Assembly: GCF_019890725.1 (NCBI RefSeq)
Contig: NZ_JAINZZ010000013.1
Location: forward strand, 79,143-143,142
Origin: Actinacidiphila acidipaludis
Lineage (GTDB): Bacteria; Actinomycetota; Actinomycetes; Streptomycetales; Streptomycetaceae
Length of the DNA: 64,000 bases
Direction of reading: 5' to 3'
Made by a program: the position numbers and the translations under genes. The first letter of the stretch is position 1, and each line of letters begins with the position of its first letter. Below are positions 60,707-64,000 of the stretch, in pieces. Below the pieces are notes generated by a model. It saw only the letters and a list, made by a program, of their open reading frames with translations. It had not been told where the DNA came from and made no database searches.

Positions 60707-61492
60707 ATGGGGACGCACGAGCGGTGGACGCGGCTGCTGGAGATCCTGGGGGAGAAGGGCCGCATCCAGGTCGCCGAGGCGGCCGAACTGCTGGAGGTCT
60801 CCACGGCCACCGTCCGCCGCGACATGGAGGAGCTCGCCCGCCAGCAACTGCTGACCCGTACCCGCGGCGGGGCCGTGCTCAGCGGTGTCGCCTATGATCT
60901 GCCGCTGCGTTACAAGGCCGCCCGCCAGGCCGACGAGAAGCACCGCATCGCCAAGGCGGCGGCCGGCCTCGTCCCGCCGGGAGCGGTGGTCGGCGTCAAC
61001 GGCGGGACGACCGCGTCGGACGTCGCCCGGGAGCTGGCGATCCGCGCCGACCTGGCCGACCGGGGCACCGCCACCGCCCTGACCATCGTCACCAACGCGA
61101 TCAACATCGCGAACGAGCTGGCCGTCCGGCCGTATGTGAAGACCGTGGTCACCGGCGGTGTGGCACGGCCCAACTCCTACGAGCTGACCGGCCCGTTGGC
61201 CACCATGGTGCTGCAGGCGATCTCCCTGGACTACGCGATCATCGGCGTCAACGCGGTCGATCCGGTGTTCGGCGCGGCGACCCACGACGAGGGCGAGGCC
61301 AGCGCCAACCGGGCCATGGCCGAGCGCGCCGAGAAGGTCATCGTGGTCGCCGACTCCACCAAGCTCGGCAAGCGGGCGTTCGCCCAGGTCTGCGACATCG
61401 CCGCGATCGCCGTGCTGATCACCGACAAGGACGCGCCGGACGAGCTCGTCGAGCGGTTCACCGCGCAGGGCGTCGAGGTGACTTGCGTCTGA
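60707..61492 (+). CDS. DeoR family transcriptional regulator
   Basis: 261 residues. DeoR-type HTH (RLLEILGEKGRIQVAEAAEL, then LEVSTATVRRDMEELARQQL and TRTRGGAVL) and the DeoRC sugar-phosphate-sensing domain (GVNGGTTASDVAREL, LTIVTNAINIANELA, VVADSTKLGKRAF). It typically represses sugar-metabolism genes and senses a phosphorylated sugar. The alpha-galactosidase downstream, on the same strand, is a plausible target. GTGGAG lies 6 nt before the ATG. Confidence 0.93.
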   Translation: MGTHERWTRLLEILGEKGRIQVAEAAELLEVSTATVRRDMEELARQQLLTRTRGGAVLSGVAYDLPLRYKAARQADEKHRIAKAAAGLVPPGAVVGVNGGTTASDVARELAIRADLADRGTATALTIVTNAINIANELAVRPYVKTVVTGGVARPNSYELTGPLATMVLQAISLDYAIIGVNAVDPVFGAATHDEGEASANRAMAERAEKVIVVADSTKLGKRAFAQVCDIAAIAVLITDKDAPDELVERFTAQGVEVTCV

Positions 61493-61675
61493 CGGCCGCC
61501 GGCTGTTCCCCCCGCGTCTGACCCCTCCCCGCCGTTCCGATGGGCCGGCCCGACGTCCCTTGCCGCCCTCCTCCACGGCTCGGCCGGAATGTCACCGGCT
61601 CGCCGCTCGGCGCTGCCTGACGTCCCGGCAGCTCCGACGACTGCGCACTGCCTGTGTGGTGCTGCGTGTTTCTGC

Positions 61676-61690
61676 GTGTTGTGGCAACAC
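61676..61690. promoter_or_regulatory. Dyad GTGTTG-TGG-CAACAC, possible operator
   Basis: 6-bp perfect inverted repeat 2 bp upstream of the -35 box of the alpha-galactosidase promoter; preceded by a duplicated CTGCGTGTT. Confidence 0.5.
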
Positions 61691-61692
61691 TC

Positions 61693-61721
61693 TTGTCAGC
61701 TCTGCGCATTGCTGCCTAGAT
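61693..61721 (+). promoter_or_regulatory. Promoter of the alpha-galactosidase gene
   Basis: TTGTCA (61693-61698) and CTAGAT (61716-61721), 17-bp spacer; near-consensus sigma-70-type promoter, start about 61728, ~55-nt leader. Confidence 0.65.
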
Positions 61722-61784
61722 GGTCCTCGCAACGGTTCTGGATCAGCCGCGTGAGCGGCCCGACCGATCAGTGAGGTTGCCCCC

Positions 61785-63953
61785 GTGACATCACCCCTTG
61801 CCCGGCGGCTGCGCAGAGCCGCCGCCGGCTGTGGCTCGCTCGCCATCGCCGTCGCCGGGCTCGTGGCCGCCGCCCCCTCAGGGGCCGCGGCCACTCCCGC
61901 GACCGCCGCGCAGTACCCCAACTACGCGCCCACCCCGCCCATGGGATGGAACGACTGGTCGTACTACCAGTGCGACATCGACGAGAACACCATCCTCGGC
62001 AACGCGCGGGCCCTGGTGAGCAGCGGCCTCGCCGCCAAGGGCTACGACACGGTCACCACCGACGACTGCTGGATGGCGCACGCCCGCGACAGCTCGGGCA
62101 ACCTCGTCTCCGACCCCGTGAAGTTCCCGCACGGCATGGACTGGGTCGGCGCCCAACTCCACTCGATGGGGCTGAAGTTCGGCATCTACGAGGACGCCGG
62201 CACGGCCACCTGCGGCGGCTACCCCGGCTCCCTCGGCCACTGGCAGCAGGACGCCGACCTGTTCGCGAAGTGGGGCGTCGACTACGTCAAGCTCGACGGC
62301 TGCAACGTGCCGACCAAGCCCGGCGAGACGGACGAGCAGAGCTACCACGACACCTATGCGGCGTGGAGCCAGGCGATGCTGAACACCGGCCGCCCGATGG
62401 TCTTCTCGGTCTCCGCGCCCGCCTACTTCGAGGACGGGCCCGACTGGGACAAGGTCATCGGCTGGTCCGCGCAGGTCGGCAACCTGTGGCGGGAGGGCGC
62501 GGACGTCGCCCTCGGCCAGGAGAGCGCCGCCGCCAAGTGGAGCTCCCTGAAGTACAACTACGGCTACAACGTGGGGCTGGCCGGCCTGCAGAGTCCCGGC
62601 CGGTGGAACGACCCGGACTTCCTGCTGGCCGGCGACTCGGGGCTGACCCGCGACGAGATCCAGAGCCAGATGTCGCTGTGGTCGGTGATGGCCGCCCCGC
62701 TGATCTCCAGCACCGACCTCACCCACCTGTCCGCCGACGCCCTGAGCGTCCTCGGCAACAGCGACGTCATCGCCGTCGACCAGGACCCCGAGGGACTCCA
62801 GGGCCGCCTCGTCCAGCAGGGCGACGGCTACGACGTGCTCTCCAAGCCGCTGGCCAACGGCGACCGCGCCGTCGCACTGTTCAACACGTCCGACTCCGCG
62901 CAGACCATCACCACCTCCGCGGCCACCGCGGGGTTCGGCCCCGGCTCGTCGTTCGTCCTGAAGGACCTGGTGGCCAAGCACGTCACCCGGACCACCGGCA
63001 CCATCGCCGCCGACGTCCCGCCGCACGCCACCGTGCTCTACCGGGTCAGCCCCGGCGGTGACCGCTTCACCGCTCCCGCCACCACGATCACCTGGCACGA
63101 CGTCAGCACCGCCGACCACCCCGGCACCTACACCCTGGGCCTGTCCGACCTCGGCCCGACCGGACTGTCCGACACCACGATCGCCCTGACCGCCCCCGCG
63201 GGCTGGACGGTCACCCCGTCCACGGTCCGTGTCAACCGGGTCGGGGCCGGGGAGACCGCCACCGCCAAGGTCACCGTCACGGCGCCCAGGGCGGCGCCCG
63301 GCACCACCGTCAGCACCGTCACCGCCACCGCGCGCTACGTCGCGGGAGCGGCCGGCGGCGACTCGGTCAGCGGCCCGCTGACCATCACCTCGGTGGTGCC
63401 GTACCCGACGCTCGCCGACGCGTTCAACAACGTGGGGGCGACGCTGGAGAGCGACACCGCGCCGGGCAACCTCGACGGCGGCGGCGACAGTTACTCCGCC
63501 GACGCGCTCGCCGCGGCCGGCGCCACCCCAGGCGCCACGATCACCGCCAACGGCCTGACGTTCACATGGCCGACGGCCGCGCCCGGCACCCCGGACAACG
63601 TGGCGACCGCCGGCGAGGCGATCGAACTGTCCGGTCAGGGAAGCGCGTTGGCCTTCCTCGGCACCGAGACCGGCTTCACCTCCGGCCAGGTCGTGGTGAC
63701 CTATACCGACGGCACCACCAGCACCGGCACCCTCGGCTTCCCGAACTGGTGCTGCTCCACCACGACCGACTACGGCGCCAAGACCGCCCTGGCCATGGAC
63801 CACCGCAACACCCAGGCCGGACCGGCCAACTACGGAGTCACCTATCGGGTGTTCTCCAACACCGTCCCGCTGACCGCCGGGAAGACCGTGCGCACGGTCA
63901 CCCTGCCCAACCAGCCCGCGATCCACGTCTTCGCCCTCGCGGTCACACCGTAA
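61785..63953 (+). CDS. Secreted GH27 alpha-galactosidase with NEW3 and shared C-terminal domain
   Basis: 722 residues. Signal peptide (about 1-42) with RR (ARRLRRAA), possibly Tat. GH27 barrel (about 45-420): PTPPMGWNDWSYYQCDIDEN, nucleophile Asp171 in YVKLDGCN, likely acid/base Asp240 in LWREGADVA, and PGRWNDPDFLLAG. Then a NEW3-type domain (about 430-540) and the C-terminal domain (about 545-722; APGNLDGGGDSYSADALAAA) that matches the end of the GH3 enzyme. It releases terminal alpha-galactose (or beta-arabinopyranose) from plant polysaccharide. Confidence 0.92.
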   Translation: MTSPLARRLRRAAAGCGSLAIAVAGLVAAAPSGAAATPATAAQYPNYAPTPPMGWNDWSYYQCDIDENTILGNARALVSSGLAAKGYDTVTTDDCWMAHARDSSGNLVSDPVKFPHGMDWVGAQLHSMGLKFGIYEDAGTATCGGYPGSLGHWQQDADLFAKWGVDYVKLDGCNVPTKPGETDEQSYHDTYAAWSQAMLNTGRPMVFSVSAPAYFEDGPDWDKVIGWSAQVGNLWREGADVALGQESAAAKWSSLKYNYGYNVGLAGLQSPGRWNDPDFLLAGDSGLTRDEIQSQMSLWSVMAAPLISSTDLTHLSADALSVLGNSDVIAVDQDPEGLQGRLVQQGDGYDVLSKPLANGDRAVALFNTSDSAQTITTSAATAGFGPGSSFVLKDLVAKHVTRTTGTIAADVPPHATVLYRVSPGGDRFTAPATTITWHDVSTADHPGTYTLGLSDLGPTGLSDTTIALTAPAGWTVTPSTVRVNRVGAGETATAKVTVTAPRAAPGTTVSTVTATARYVAGAAGGDSVSGPLTITSVVPYPTLADAFNNVGATLESDTAPGNLDGGGDSYSADALAAAGATPGATITANGLTFTWPTAAPGTPDNVATAGEAIELSGQGSALAFLGTETGFTSGQVVVTYTDGTTSTGTLGFPNWCCSTTTDYGAKTALAMDHRNTQAGPANYGVTYRVFSNTVPLTAGKTVRTVTLPNQPAIHVFALAVTP

Positions 63954-64000
63954 CGGGCCGCAAGTGGTGAACGGCGGGCCCCGCCGGCGTGATCCGCCGG

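Overview
This is a high-GC (roughly 70% or more), densely coded chromosomal segment of a streptomycete or close relative. The evidence is strong GC bias at third codon positions, many GTG starts, TANNNT-type -10 boxes 6-8 nt before start codons (leaderless mRNAs), and marker genes: sepH, cutRS, ptsH with a DasR-like operator, DUF4193/DUF3093/DUF3710/DUF3159/DUF5998 proteins, and a cyclic di-AMP riboswitch before an M23 peptidase. From memory (unverified) the backbone order parC - M16 - M23 - gntR - ptsH - GNAT/ACS - ... - sepH - hemH - IMPase - cutRS - DUF4193 - dut - kdpDE - TrkA matches the S. coelicolor chromosome around SCO5836-SCO5876, but without the undecylprodigiosin cluster found there. 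No tRNA, rRNA, CRISPR array, transposase or prophage was seen.

Layout. 1-4.5 kb: the start of topoisomerase IV subunit A (cut by the window edge), divergent from two translationally coupled M16 peptidase subunits. 4.5-5.9 kb: riboswitch plus M23 cell-wall hydrolase. 6-12.7 kb: GntR regulator, HPr, a DasR-like site, a GNAT/acyl-CoA synthetase fusion, DUF5998, a phosphodiesterase and thymidine kinase. 12.8-20 kb: a sugar-catabolism block (ThuA-like, Gfo/Idh, secreted GH3, ROK). 20-28.7 kb: VOC protein, sulfurtransferase, a repeat-rich intergenic element, sepH, an FAD lactone oxidase overlapping an MFS gene, coproporphyrin ferrochelatase and an inositol-phosphatase family protein. 28.7-36.4 kb: cutRS, DUF4193, an EcsC-like protein, DUF3093, an SDR and the coupled thioesterase-dut-DUF3710 operon. 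36.4-37.8 kb: a decayed ABC ATPase remnant and an intact orphan ATPase. 37.9-46.3 kb: a potassium-homeostasis block (kdpDE without kdpFABC, OB-fold protein, DUF3159, two TrkA proteins, a KimA-like permease). 46.5-52.2 kb: tRNA/rRNA methyltransferase, an orphan secreted protein, and a redox/Fe-S-flavoured block (folE, cysteine-bearing HTH regulator, ferredoxin-reductase-like flavoprotein, Rrf2 regulator). 52.6-64 kb: accessory genes: a lamin-tail protein with a charged repeat tail, a small molybdopterin-fold protein, a WGR/beta-propeller protein, a SpoIIE-type phosphatase, small proteins, a 2OG oxygenase, VOC, DeoR, and a GH27 alpha-galactosidase.

The observations most worth a second look are: the Rrf2 gene whose conserved N-terminus follows a good ribosome binding site but an ACG codon instead of ATG/GTG; the repeated TAACRCCAACA site in the folE/regulator divergent promoter; a leaderless 28-codon upstream ORF that overlaps the kdpD start; a 31-codon ORF coupled at both ends between the M16 genes; an identical C-terminal module on the GH3 and GH27 enzymes 43 kb apart; and two gene remnants.
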